In this document: positions 25,901-34,355 of the stretch, piece by piece
Numbering within the stretch: the first letter of the stretch is position 1
How the letters are laid out: every line of letters starts with the position of its first letter
Source: Candidatus Latescibacterota bacterium
Lineage (GTDB): Bacteria > Latescibacterota > UBA2968 > SICM01
Direction of reading: 5' to 3'
Length of the DNA stretch: 64,000 nt
Assembly (NCBI GenBank): GCA_009694805.1
Contig: SICM01000002.1
Coordinates: 20,383 to 84,382, forward strand
Translations under genes and position numbers: made by a program
Notes under the pieces: generated by a model
The model's database searches: none
Told to the model about the DNA's origin: nothing
Seen by the model: the letters and a program-made list of their open reading frames with translations, nothing else

Positions 25901-27622
25901 GTGGAAGAGGTTGTGATTTCGGACATGAGCGTATGCCAGCCCTCACACGCCCTGGACCGGGACTACCGGCACGGGACCTGGCGGCTGATCGGCTACGAGA
26001 CCGAAGCGTTTGCGGGGAACATGATCTACTCCGGGCCGGGCATGGACTCCCCCCCGCTGACCCTGCCCCTGAACCGGAAGGGGCCCCACGCCATCTACCT
26101 GGGAGTACACTATCCGGGGCAGTTCGGGGACGCCCACGTGCGCGTCCGCCTGACGGGCGACCCGGCCTACGCCCTGGTGGGGGCGGAGCAGCCCAACCCC
26201 AAGGACCAGAACAGTCTCCCGCCGGAGCTGCACCCCTGCTACACCCGCAAGCGGTTCGCGGACCATCAGGTGTCCGAGGCGTTCTGGAAGGTGGCGGACC
26301 TGAAGGGCCAGGACCTGGTCATCAGCCGTTTCAACGAGGGGGGGCGGGGCGGAGGCTACGCCGGGATGTACAGCAGCCTGGTCCACGTCCGGCTGGTCCC
26401 GCTCTCGGAGGAGGCGCTAACCGAGCACCGTCGGGAACTGCCCCGCGAGGACACCCGTCGGCTGGCGGCCATGAACGACGGCGGCCCCTTCTCCGCCCTC
26501 CGCACGAAGGAGGACATCTGGGCGCAACTGGAGCCCTACCGGGACAGCGACGTGGGCCTGATGCTCTGGGCGACCTTCAAAGGGGAGAACTGCACCTACC
26601 GCAGCCGCATCGGCCGCACCCTGCCCGCCGGGCGCAACCCCTTCGACCGATTCGCGGGCCACGATTTCTGGGACGAGAACCTCCGGGCGCTGGAGGCGCA
26701 GGGCGTGGACTTCATGAGCGAGGTGGTCAGGGCCGCGCACGCGACGGGCCTGCGCATCTTCCCCAGCCTCCGGCTGCAGGGCCCCAAGCCCCTCCCGGTG
26801 GAGATGGAGAAGGGGAGTTTCTACGAGCGGCATCCGGAGTTCCGGTGCCGGGACAGGGACGGCCTGAGCGTCGCGCACCTCAGCCTCGCCTTCCCCGAGG
26901 TCCGGGGCTACTGGATCTCACTGCTGTGCGAGGCCCTGTCCTACGGGTTCGACGGGGTCCACGTGATCCTCTGCCGCTCCTGGCCGTTCGTGCTCTACGA
27001 GGCGCCGGTCCTCCAGCAGTTCCGTCGGGACTACGGGGAGGACCCCAGGAAGCTCCCGGATGACGACCCCCGGCTCCAGAAGGTGATGGCCGCCTTCGTC
27101 ACGCAGTTCGCCCGCGAACTCAAACGGGCCGTTGACGATATAGGTCAGAAAATGGGCAGACGACTGGAGATCGCCTACAACATCAACACGACCTTCGAGA
27201 GCAACCTGAAATGGGGAGTGGACGTCGAGGCCCTGGTCAAAGAAGGCCTGGTGGACTACCTGATGCCCCACCCCACGGTCGCCCGAAACGCGGCGGCGTG
27301 GCTGAAGCCCCTGGCCGATCTGGTGAAGGGCACGGGCGTGAAGCTGTATCCCGACCTCTACCCCCGGCGTCAGCCGGCCGCGGCCTCCCTCTACTCCGCG
27401 CAGACGCTCTACGACCTGGGGTGCGACGGGATCGCCATGTGGGACACGTATAATCGCGTCCACCGTATCAGCGAATGGGCGACGATGAAGCGCCTGGGGC
27501 ATCGGGAGGAGTTGAAGGCGTGGCGGGAGTCGGGCCGGGGGGACGACCACTTCCGCGTGCTCGACTTCAAGTGGGTCGGGGACCGGAGCGGGGACCCCCG
27601 CTACTTCCAGACGAACGGATGA
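25901..27622 (+). CDS. TIM-barrel glycoside-hydrolase-like protein, paralogue C
   Basis: A 573-residue member of the four-copy family. It opens VVISDMSVCQPSHALD and retains PPLTLPL, HAIYLGVHYPG, the ADLKGQDLVISRF linker, the barrel segment FDGVHVILCRSWPFVLYEAPV (E367) and CDGIAMWDTYNR. In this copy the second residue of the EEPV motif is alanine, which singles out the first glutamate as the invariant one. The start is GTG at 25901 with AGAGG about 8 nt upstream. Its TGA overlaps the next ATG (ATGA), so the downstream isomerase-like protein is translationally coupled. No signal peptide. Family unassigned. Confidence 0.73.
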   Translation: MEEVVISDMSVCQPSHALDRDYRHGTWRLIGYETEAFAGNMIYSGPGMDSPPLTLPLNRKGPHAIYLGVHYPGQFGDAHVRVRLTGDPAYALVGAEQPNPKDQNSLPPELHPCYTRKRFADHQVSEAFWKVADLKGQDLVISRFNEGGRGGGYAGMYSSLVHVRLVPLSEEALTEHRRELPREDTRRLAAMNDGGPFSALRTKEDIWAQLEPYRDSDVGLMLWATFKGENCTYRSRIGRTLPAGRNPFDRFAGHDFWDENLRALEAQGVDFMSEVVRAAHATGLRIFPSLRLQGPKPLPVEMEKGSFYERHPEFRCRDRDGLSVAHLSLAFPEVRGYWISLLCEALSYGFDGVHVILCRSWPFVLYEAPVLQQFRRDYGEDPRKLPDDDPRLQKVMAAFVTQFARELKRAVDDIGQKMGRRLEIAYNINTTFESNLKWGVDVEALVKEGLVDYLMPHPTVARNAAAWLKPLADLVKGTGVKLYPDLYPRRQPAAASLYSAQTLYDLGCDGIAMWDTYNRVHRISEWATMKRLGHREELKAWRESGRGDDHFRVLDFKWVGDRSGDPRYFQTNG

Positions 27623-28422
27623 AGGCCATGCGCCTGTCCCTGAGCGGCTTTCTCTTTGAGGATCGGTACATCTCGCAGTCCGTGACCTTCCCGGCCTTCT
27701 GCGGGATCGCGAAATCCTGCGGCTACGACGGCGTGGAACTGCGCGGCACCCAGGTCCGCCCGGAATCCCCGGCGCACGAACGCGGGGAGATCCTGCGTAT
27801 CGCGCAGGATAACGGCCTGCCAATCACCTGCCTGACCGCGCGGGGACTTCCCGCCTCCGGCCCGGAGCGGGACGCCTTTTTCCACAGCTATCTGGACCTG
27901 TGTCGAGACCTGGGCTGTCATCTCCTGAAGATCGGGAGCGATACAGCCTGGCTGCACGACGCCGCCGAAAAGGCGAAAGACCACGGCGTGACCCTGGCCA
28001 CGAACAACCACGTGGGGGGCGTCCTGGAGACCGTGGCCGGGACCCGGCGCACCTTCACGGAGATCTCGCATTCTAACTTCGGCCTGCTCTACGACGCCCT
28101 CCACCTGAGCGTCACGGGCGAGGACTATCTGGGGTGTATCCCGGAGTTCGCCGGGATCACGCGCAACCTCCTGATCCACTCCGCGCGTGAGGCGCGGCCC
28201 AACGAAAAGGTCACCCTGGAGAAAAACGGCAGGCGATGGACCTCTCCCTGCCTGCCCGACGAGCCGGGCGTGCAGGACTGGCCGGCGGTCTTCAGGGCCT
28301 TCAAACAATTGAACTATGACGGCCTGATCACCGTGATCGAGAACGGTTGGCCCGGCGACCAACGCGAACACGTGGCCCGGCGCTGCGCGGAGATCATCCG
28401 CCAACTGTGGGACGAAGCTTGA
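27619..28422 (+). CDS. Xylose-isomerase-like TIM-barrel sugar isomerase/epimerase
   Basis: A 267-residue protein of the AP-endonuclease-2/xylose-isomerase-like barrel superfamily (IolE/IolI/YcjR type). Visible signs are GYDGVELRGTQV near residue 35, LLKIGSD, LATNNHVGG at a metal-binding histidine strand, NFGLLYDALHLS, and a late glutamate in VIENGWPG. Members isomerise or epimerise ketoses and inositol derivatives. The ATG at 27619 overlaps the preceding stop by the ATGA arrangement; ATG 27628 is a possible alternative. Together with the five Gfo/Idh proteins it suggests oxidoreduction and epimerisation of an unusual sugar. Confidence 0.8.
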   Translation: MKAMRLSLSGFLFEDRYISQSVTFPAFCGIAKSCGYDGVELRGTQVRPESPAHERGEILRIAQDNGLPITCLTARGLPASGPERDAFFHSYLDLCRDLGCHLLKIGSDTAWLHDAAEKAKDHGVTLATNNHVGGVLETVAGTRRTFTEISHSNFGLLYDALHLSVTGEDYLGCIPEFAGITRNLLIHSAREARPNEKVTLEKNGRRWTSPCLPDEPGVQDWPAVFRAFKQLNYDGLITVIENGWPGDQREHVARRCAEIIRQLWDEA

Positions 28423-28492
28423 GCCGTCTGCACGGCCCTGCCCATCGCGTGGTTCTACGCCCGTTGAGCGTCACATCCGAAAGGCGAACAGC

Positions 28493-29497
28493 GTGAGCCT
28501 CACCCTCGGTTTCATCGGCCTCGGCGCCATCCTCTCCCACCACCTGGCCGGGCTGAAGGAGAACCCCGAATTCAAAGTCGTCAGCGTCTGCGACCTCGAC
28601 CCGGAGAAGGTCGAACGGTGGTCGCAGGAGCTGGGATGCAGGGGGTTCGTGGACTATCGGGACCTGCTGGCCGCGCCCCCCGACGTGGCCCTGGTCGCCC
28701 TCCCCCACGGCCTCCACTGCGAGGCCACGGTCGAGGCCCTCCGGGCCGGCTGCCACGTCCTGGTCGAAAAACCCATGGCCGTCAGCGTGGACGAGTGCCG
28801 CCGGATGCTGGAGGCCGCCCGCCAGTACGGCAGACACCTGGGCGTGGCCGAGACCGCCGGTCTGCAGCCGGGCCCCGCCCTCACGGGGAAGAAGTTCAGG
28901 GCCGGGGACCTGGGCCGCTTCTTCACGGGCAGCATCCTCAACGAGCGCTTCTACTTCCACGAGGGCCGTCCGGCCTGGTTCCTCGACCCGGCCCTGAGCG
29001 GTGGGGGGATGTTCAGCAACGTGGGCCTGCATCGCCTGGCCACCGCCCGCGCCTGCCTGCCCGGCCTCACGCCCGTCTCCGTCAGCGCCTCCGTCAGCCA
29101 CATCCCGGAATATCAGGTCGAGGCCTGCACCTCCGCCCTCGTCCGGTACAGGGAGGGCGGCGCGATGCTCTACGAGGAGGTGGGCTACTTCCCCCGGCCG
29201 GAGTGGCTGAACGTGGGGACCCACTTCATCTTTGAGGAAGGCATCGTGAAGTGGGACGACAGGGCATGGCGGATGATGACCCGGAAGGGTCAGCAGGTCG
29301 AAGAACCCCTGTCCCCCGCAGGAACGAGCTACAGCCCCGTCTACGCGAACCTGCTGCGCGCCATCCGAGAAGGGGATTCGGAGGCGTGGGAGTACGCCGT
29401 GGACACGGCCATCGCCCAGGCGGCCTACGCCAGCGCCCGCGAGGGCCGGGAGATCGACCTGACGCGCCCGCCCTGGGCCATCACAAAGGACATCTAA
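28493..29497 (+). CDS. Gfo/Idh/MocA-family oxidoreductase 3
   Basis: A 334-residue NAD(P)-dependent oxidoreductase. FIGLGAILSHHLAGL is the Rossmann start, CHVLVEKPMAVSVDE carries EKP, and GGGMFSNVGLHRL lies at the substrate-domain helix where the catalytic DxGxH-like residues usually sit, here with an asparagine at the aspartate position. The start is GTG at 28493 with AAAGG upstream. It precedes the COG3618 lactonase by 30 nt and probably shares its transcript. Confidence 0.86.
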   Translation: MSLTLGFIGLGAILSHHLAGLKENPEFKVVSVCDLDPEKVERWSQELGCRGFVDYRDLLAAPPDVALVALPHGLHCEATVEALRAGCHVLVEKPMAVSVDECRRMLEAARQYGRHLGVAETAGLQPGPALTGKKFRAGDLGRFFTGSILNERFYFHEGRPAWFLDPALSGGGMFSNVGLHRLATARACLPGLTPVSVSASVSHIPEYQVEACTSALVRYREGGAMLYEEVGYFPRPEWLNVGTHFIFEEGIVKWDDRAWRMMTRKGQQVEEPLSPAGTSYSPVYANLLRAIREGDSEAWEYAVDTAIAQAAYASAREGREIDLTRPPWAITKDI

Positions 29498-29527
29498 CCG
29501 CTCCCTGCTTTTCACCAGGAGGACGCC

Positions 29528-30379
29528 ATGCCCCACTTCCCCATCGTCGACACCCATCTCCACCTCTGGGACCCCGGGCGTCTGCGCTACCCGTGGATCG
29601 AGGACATCCCCCTGCTGAACAGAGCCTATCTGCTGGAGGACTACAAAAAGGCCTGTGGCCCCGTGCAGATCGAGAAGATGGTCTTCCTCCAGTGCGAGTG
29701 CATCCCTGATCAATTCCTTCAGGAGGCCGAGTGGATCACCTCCCTCGCGCAGCAGGACCCCCGGATTCAGGGCATCGTCCCCTGGGCCCCCCTCGAAAAG
29801 GGCGAGGCCGCGCGTCCGGCCCTGGAGAAACTCGCACAGAACCGGCTGATCAAGGGCATCCGCCGCATCATCCAGTTCGAGCCGGACCAGAGCTTCTGTC
29901 TGCAGCCCGACTTCGTCAAGGGCGTGCAGATGCTCGCGGACTACAACTTCAGCTTCGACATCTGCATCTCCCACGGCCAGATGGCCAACACGATCCAGTT
30001 CGTGCGGCAGTGCCCCAATGTGAAATTCATCCTGGACCACATCGGAAAGCCCGACATCAAGAACCACCTCCTCGACCCCTGGCGGGCGGAGATCAAGACC
30101 CTCTCCGAGATGCCCAACGTCTGGTGCAAGGTCTCCGGCATGGTCACCGAGGCGGATCACAAGACCTGGACGAAGGAGGACCTGAAGCCCTACGTCGACC
30201 ACGTGATCGCGTGCTTCGGGTTCGACCGTGCCGTCTACGGCGGGGACTGGCCCGTGTCCTATCAGGCCGCCGAATATCCCCAATGGGTGGAGACGCTGGC
30301 GTGGGCCGTCTCCGGCGCGTCGGAGGTGGAAAAGAGGAAGCTGTTCCACGACAACGCAGTCGCCTTCTACAGGCTGTGA
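29528..30379 (+). CDS. COG3618-type amidohydrolase, sugar lactonase-like
   Basis: A 283-residue amidohydrolase-2 barrel. H10/H12 in VDTHLHLWDP form the first metal-binding motif; CISHGQMAN and FILDHIGKPDIKN carry the middle histidines; YGGDWPVS carries the late catalytic aspartate. COG3618 includes L-rhamnono-, L-fucono- and galactarolactonases and 2-pyrone-4,6-dicarboxylate hydrolase. With two rhamnosidases, an SDR, an enolase-superfamily protein and two aldolases in the window, a deoxysugar lactonase role is the best inference. CAGGAGGAC precedes the ATG. Confidence 0.85.
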   Translation: MPHFPIVDTHLHLWDPGRLRYPWIEDIPLLNRAYLLEDYKKACGPVQIEKMVFLQCECIPDQFLQEAEWITSLAQQDPRIQGIVPWAPLEKGEAARPALEKLAQNRLIKGIRRIIQFEPDQSFCLQPDFVKGVQMLADYNFSFDICISHGQMANTIQFVRQCPNVKFILDHIGKPDIKNHLLDPWRAEIKTLSEMPNVWCKVSGMVTEADHKTWTKEDLKPYVDHVIACFGFDRAVYGGDWPVSYQAAEYPQWVETLAWAVSGASEVEKRKLFHDNAVAFYRL

Positions 30380-30390
30380 CGGAGATGCCC

Positions 30391-31782
30391 ATGCAGAAAG
30401 AATACGTGCCCCCGCCCCCGCTCAAGCCCGGCTATTTTCTGGGGCAGGAGGCGTTCAGCGTCCCGAAGAACGCCCTGTTCCGCCGGATGGACCCCTACTT
30501 CAAGACGTTTCTGACGGAGGAGAACGCCACCCGCTACTTCGAGCAGATCGCCGGGAAGGTGGACGGGCTGGACTACTGCACCTACTGGTACGAACCGGCG
30601 GACGCGGAGATGGCCCGCCGGATCGCGGAGATCGGGCGGGCGCACGGCGTGGACATGTGGACGGGCATCCGGTGGCACAAGCAGTTCCGGGACATGCCCG
30701 TCGTGCCGGGGGACTGCGCGGCCTGGACGATGGACGAGGCCGGGCGCATCTCCCCGGCGCTCTGGGAGCAGCGCAACCACACCTTCGACTACCTCAACCC
30801 CCGCGCCGTGGACTGGATGATGGAGGTCCTGGAGGCCCGCTACTGGCCGCACCTCAAAGGCCCCGTGAACGGCCTCTTCTTCCCGGAGTGCCGGGTGACC
30901 ACCCCCGACGTGCCCTACCGGCGCAACGGCCTCAAGACCTGGACCCTGCACGCCTACTCCCCGGCGGTCCTCGAAGCCTGGAGGGCCTACTGCGCAAAGC
31001 GGGACGTGCGCTGGCAGGGGGCGCAGGTGGACCGCTTTCCGGTCCCGCTCGCCCACATGACCCGCCCGCACCCGGAGGCGACCGTCCACGTCCCCGACGA
31101 CCGGCCGGGGGCGGTCCCGGCGTTCACCCGCTTTGTCGATATCCCCAGAGGGACGCCGGTCTGGCTGGCCTGGGAGGACTTCCTGTGCGAGCGGTTTCAC
31201 GAGGTGTTCATCCACCGCATCGCGGCGCGGGTCAACCGGTACCACGCGGACAACCCCGACTGGCGCGGGGTCTGCTTCTTCAACAACGACGTCACCGCGC
31301 TGGACTACCGGAACTTCCAGACGCGCTCCGCCCGCACGGGGTTCTCGATGGGCTACTGGCCGCAGGGGAGGCGCATGGGCGTGGACCTCCCCCGCCTGCT
31401 GAAGGACCCGGAGGTCACCTGCTTCATCAGCGAGACGGTCCAGTCCGTCCGGGACTACCTGTTCTACGAGGAGAACCCCCTGTCCCACGGGATGGCCCTG
31501 GCGCGGGAGGCCGGGCGGCCCGGGGACTACGGGTTCATGGTCCACTACTGCGACGCCTGGGGGCAGGTGGGGGACATCCGCGCGCCGGGCGGGGGGATCA
31601 TGGACGACGTGGAGGAGGACCTGCGATGGGAGATGATCCATAAATACCGCCCGCCGGTCTTCTCCTACTTCAGCATCCCCACCACCCTGGTCCGCGAGGG
31701 GGCGTGGTACCAGAAGGAGGCGGCGGACCGGTTCTGGGGCCGGGTGGAGGAGTACAGGAGGTCCTTCGGGAGAGGGGTGTGA
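30391..31782 (+). CDS. Unassigned TIM-barrel-like protein coupled to GH106
   Basis: A 463-residue cytoplasmic protein. The middle contains strand-like segments ending in acidic or aromatic residues (GPVNGLFFPECRV, GVCFFNNDVTA, TCFISETVQS), compatible with a glycoside-hydrolase clan-A barrel. E in FPEC and E in ISET are candidate catalytic acids, but no family is recognised. ATG 30391 is chosen because GGAG lies 6 nt before it; an in-frame ATG at 30385 has no site. Its stop overlaps the GH106 GTG start (GTGA), so the two products are made together. Confidence 0.65.
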   Translation: MQKEYVPPPPLKPGYFLGQEAFSVPKNALFRRMDPYFKTFLTEENATRYFEQIAGKVDGLDYCTYWYEPADAEMARRIAEIGRAHGVDMWTGIRWHKQFRDMPVVPGDCAAWTMDEAGRISPALWEQRNHTFDYLNPRAVDWMMEVLEARYWPHLKGPVNGLFFPECRVTTPDVPYRRNGLKTWTLHAYSPAVLEAWRAYCAKRDVRWQGAQVDRFPVPLAHMTRPHPEATVHVPDDRPGAVPAFTRFVDIPRGTPVWLAWEDFLCERFHEVFIHRIAARVNRYHADNPDWRGVCFFNNDVTALDYRNFQTRSARTGFSMGYWPQGRRMGVDLPRLLKDPEVTCFISETVQSVRDYLFYEENPLSHGMALAREAGRPGDYGFMVHYCDAWGQVGDIRAPGGGIMDDVEEDLRWEMIHKYRPPVFSYFSIPTTLVREGAWYQKEAADRFWGRVEEYRRSFGRGV

Positions 31783-34205
31783 CGGTGGAGGCTGAGACAC
31801 ACGAAACGCTCGCGCGGACCTTCCTCGACCCCCCGAGGGAGTTCGGCGCGATGCCGTTCTGGTTCTGGAACGACGACCTCGATGAGGCGGAGCTCCTCCG
31901 CCAGATCAGGGAATTCCACGACAGGGGGTTCGGCGGGTTCGTCCTGCACCCCCGGATCGGCCTGTCCAGGCGGGTCGGCTACCTCACGGAGGAATACTTC
32001 CGCCTCGCCCGGCTGTGTGTGGCCGAGGCCGCCCGGCTGGGCCTGAAGGTCATCCTCTACGACGAGGGGTCCTACCCCTCCGGCTCTGCCCAGGGCCGGG
32101 TGGTGGCGGAGAACCCTGACTACGCGGCCCGCTGCCTGATCGCCCTGCACAAAAAGGTCGAAGGCCCCGCCACGGGCTACTGGCGGCCCAACCCGGGCCG
32201 GGCGATGAAGGACCGGCTGGTCTGCGTCGTGCAGGGACGGGAGGCGGGGGAGGACGCCCTCGACCCGGGCAGCCTGACGCTCCTGGAGCCGCAGGGACAC
32301 GGCCTGGTCCGCTACGACGTGCCGGAGGGGGCGTGGCGGCTGGTGGCGTGCTGGGACGTGTTTAGCGGCGGGATCATCCGGGGGGTGTTCGACGAGGAGG
32401 ACGACGGTCACGCCCTGGCCCCGGCCGCCGGGGCGATCATGGACCCCGACGCCGTGGCCTGCTTCCTCCGCCACACCCACGACCGGTACTATGCACATCT
32501 CAAGGACCACTTCGGGACGACGGTGGTCGCCATGTTCACGGACGAACCGAACCCGATGGGCCGCTCCCCCCGGCGGGGGCCGCACCCGAAGCCGTTCTGC
32601 GCGGAACTGCTGGGGGAGGTGCAGGCCGTCTGGGGCGACGAGGTGCGGCGCTGGCTGCCCGCCCTCTGGCTGGACTGCGGCCCCCGGACAGCAGACTTCC
32701 GGAAAGTCTACCACCGGGCGGTCCAGGACCGGATCGAGCGGGTCTTCTTCGCCGCGCAGGGCCAGTGGTGCGAGGACCACGGCATCGCCCTGACCGGCCA
32801 CCCCGGCGCGAGCGATGAGATGGGCGCGTTCCGGCGCTTCCACTGGCCGGGGCAGGACATGGTCTGGCGCTACGTCGAGCCGGGCAGGCCGACCGCCCTC
32901 GAAGGCCCCCACAGCGTGGCCCCCAGGGCCGCCAGCAGCGCCGCAGTCCTGGGCGGTAGGCGCAGGAGCGCGACCGAACTATTCGGGGCCTACGGCTGGC
33001 GGCTGACCCTGGACGAGGTCAAATGGCTGCTGGACTGGCACCTCGTGCGCGGGAACAACCTGTTCATCCCCCACGCCTGCTTCTACGCCATCCGGGGTCG
33101 CCGGGCCTTCGAGAGCGAGCCGGACCTCGGGGCGCACAACGTCTGGTGGCCTTACTTTCGGACCGTCGGCGACTACCTCCGCCGGGTCTGCTGCCTGCTC
33201 ACCGACAGCGTCGAGGTCTGCGACGTGGCAGTGCTGACCGACCCCCACGCCGTGGGCTGGTCCGCGGCCAAAGCGCTGTTTCAGGAACAGATCGGCTTCA
33301 TCTACGTGGACGACCTTCGCCAGGCCCGCGTGGAGGACGGTCAGTTGCGGGTCGGCCCGCAGAGGTTCCGCGCCATCGTCTGCGATCCTCAGGGCATCGT
33401 CGGGGCCCGGGCCCCCCTCAGGGCGCTCCAGGACGCCGGAGGGCGGGTCCTGGGGGCGTGGACGCCGGACGATCTCGCCAGGCAGGTCGTCTCCGCCCTG
33501 GGCCGGGACGTGGACTGGCCGGGTGCGCCGGACCTGCGGGCCCTCCACTGCCGCAAGGGGGGGCTGGACCTCTACCTGCTGGTCAATGAGGGGGAGGGGA
33601 CGCTGGAAGGGGACCTCTCGCTCAGAAGCGCCGGCGCACTGGAGCTGTGGGACCCAATGGATGGAAGCGTGCGCCCCTGGCCGGGACGGATAGAAAGGGG
33701 ACGCCTGCGCACCCATCTGCGCCTCGAACGGCGGCAGGGGCTGGTCCTGGCCGTGGACCCGGCGGGAAAGCCGGACCCGGATGCAACGCCTCCTCCGCTC
33801 CCCGGCGAGGTCATCGCAGAGATTCCGGGTCCGTGGAAAGTCCTGGACGCCTCCGGGCAGCCGGTGGAGGCCCCCTGCCCCGGCGACTGGGCGCAGGCAG
33901 GGGCGTGGGAGACCTTCACCGGGACGCTCCGGTTGGTGACAGAATTCGGTCTATCCGCCGGGCAGGAGGGCCAACCTCTATTTCTGGACCTGGGCCGCGT
34001 CGGGGACATCGCCGAGGTCCGGGTCAACGGTCAGCCCGTCGGCCTGCGCGCCTGGGCCCCCTACGTCCTCCGGATCGACGGGGCGTGCCGGGCGGGGGTC
34101 AACACCCTGGAGGTCCGCGTCACGAACTCCATGGCGAACGCCTACGACGGGCTCCAGATGCCCTCCGGACTGATGGGGCCGGTCGTCCTGCAAGGGACAA
34201 AATAG
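31779..34205 (+). CDS. GH106-family alpha-L-rhamnosidase-like hydrolase
   Basis: An 808-residue protein of the GH106 type. The N-terminal catalytic barrel shows FGAMPFWFWNDDLDEAELL, GGFVLHPRIGLSRRVGYL and ILYDEGSYPSGSAQG, the block that marks this family; FTDEPN at about residue 250 and LTGHP are later strand ends with acidic residues. The C-terminal 200 residues form a galactose-binding-like sandwich (VGDIAEVRVNGQPVGLRAWA, VNTLEVRVTNSMAN). GH106 enzymes release alpha-L-rhamnose, for example from rhamnogalacturonans. GTG 31779 overlaps the preceding stop; GTG 31785 is also possible. No signal peptide. Two perfect palindromes follow the gene. Confidence 0.82.
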   Translation: MTVEAETHETLARTFLDPPREFGAMPFWFWNDDLDEAELLRQIREFHDRGFGGFVLHPRIGLSRRVGYLTEEYFRLARLCVAEAARLGLKVILYDEGSYPSGSAQGRVVAENPDYAARCLIALHKKVEGPATGYWRPNPGRAMKDRLVCVVQGREAGEDALDPGSLTLLEPQGHGLVRYDVPEGAWRLVACWDVFSGGIIRGVFDEEDDGHALAPAAGAIMDPDAVACFLRHTHDRYYAHLKDHFGTTVVAMFTDEPNPMGRSPRRGPHPKPFCAELLGEVQAVWGDEVRRWLPALWLDCGPRTADFRKVYHRAVQDRIERVFFAAQGQWCEDHGIALTGHPGASDEMGAFRRFHWPGQDMVWRYVEPGRPTALEGPHSVAPRAASSAAVLGGRRRSATELFGAYGWRLTLDEVKWLLDWHLVRGNNLFIPHACFYAIRGRRAFESEPDLGAHNVWWPYFRTVGDYLRRVCCLLTDSVEVCDVAVLTDPHAVGWSAAKALFQEQIGFIYVDDLRQARVEDGQLRVGPQRFRAIVCDPQGIVGARAPLRALQDAGGRVLGAWTPDDLARQVVSALGRDVDWPGAPDLRALHCRKGGLDLYLLVNEGEGTLEGDLSLRSAGALELWDPMDGSVRPWPGRIERGRLRTHLRLERRQGLVLAVDPAGKPDPDATPPPLPGEVIAEIPGPWKVLDASGQPVEAPCPGDWAQAGAWETFTGTLRLVTEFGLSAGQEGQPLFLDLGRVGDIAEVRVNGQPVGLRAWAPYVLRIDGACRAGVNTLEVRVTNSMANAYDGLQMPSGLMGPVVLQGTK

Positions 34206-34222
34206 ACGGTTTGGGCGCATCC

Positions 34223-34250
34223 GAGATTGTGTCCACGTGGACACAATCTC
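34223..34250. repeat. Perfect 28-bp palindrome
   Basis: GAGATTGTGTCCAC is followed immediately by its reverse complement, with no spacer. It lies 18 nt after the GH106 stop and one base before a second perfect palindrome. It could be an operator, a cruciform or a bidirectional hairpin. Confidence 0.9.
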
Positions 34251-34251
34251 A

Positions 34252-34275
34252 AATTCTGCCCCCGGGGGCAGAATT
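34252..34275. repeat. Perfect 24-bp palindrome
   Basis: AATTCTGCCCCC is followed by its exact reverse complement. The downstream sequence is A/T-rich (34290-34340), unlike the rest of the island, and leads to the PhyH-HEAT gene, so a promoter may lie there. Confidence 0.9.
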
Positions 34276-34355
34276 GGGGGGTGTTTTATCCGTCTCCCCT
34301 ATTTTTCGTATTTCAATTTTATCGCTTTAAAAAACAACAAGATTGGGGCCGAACG

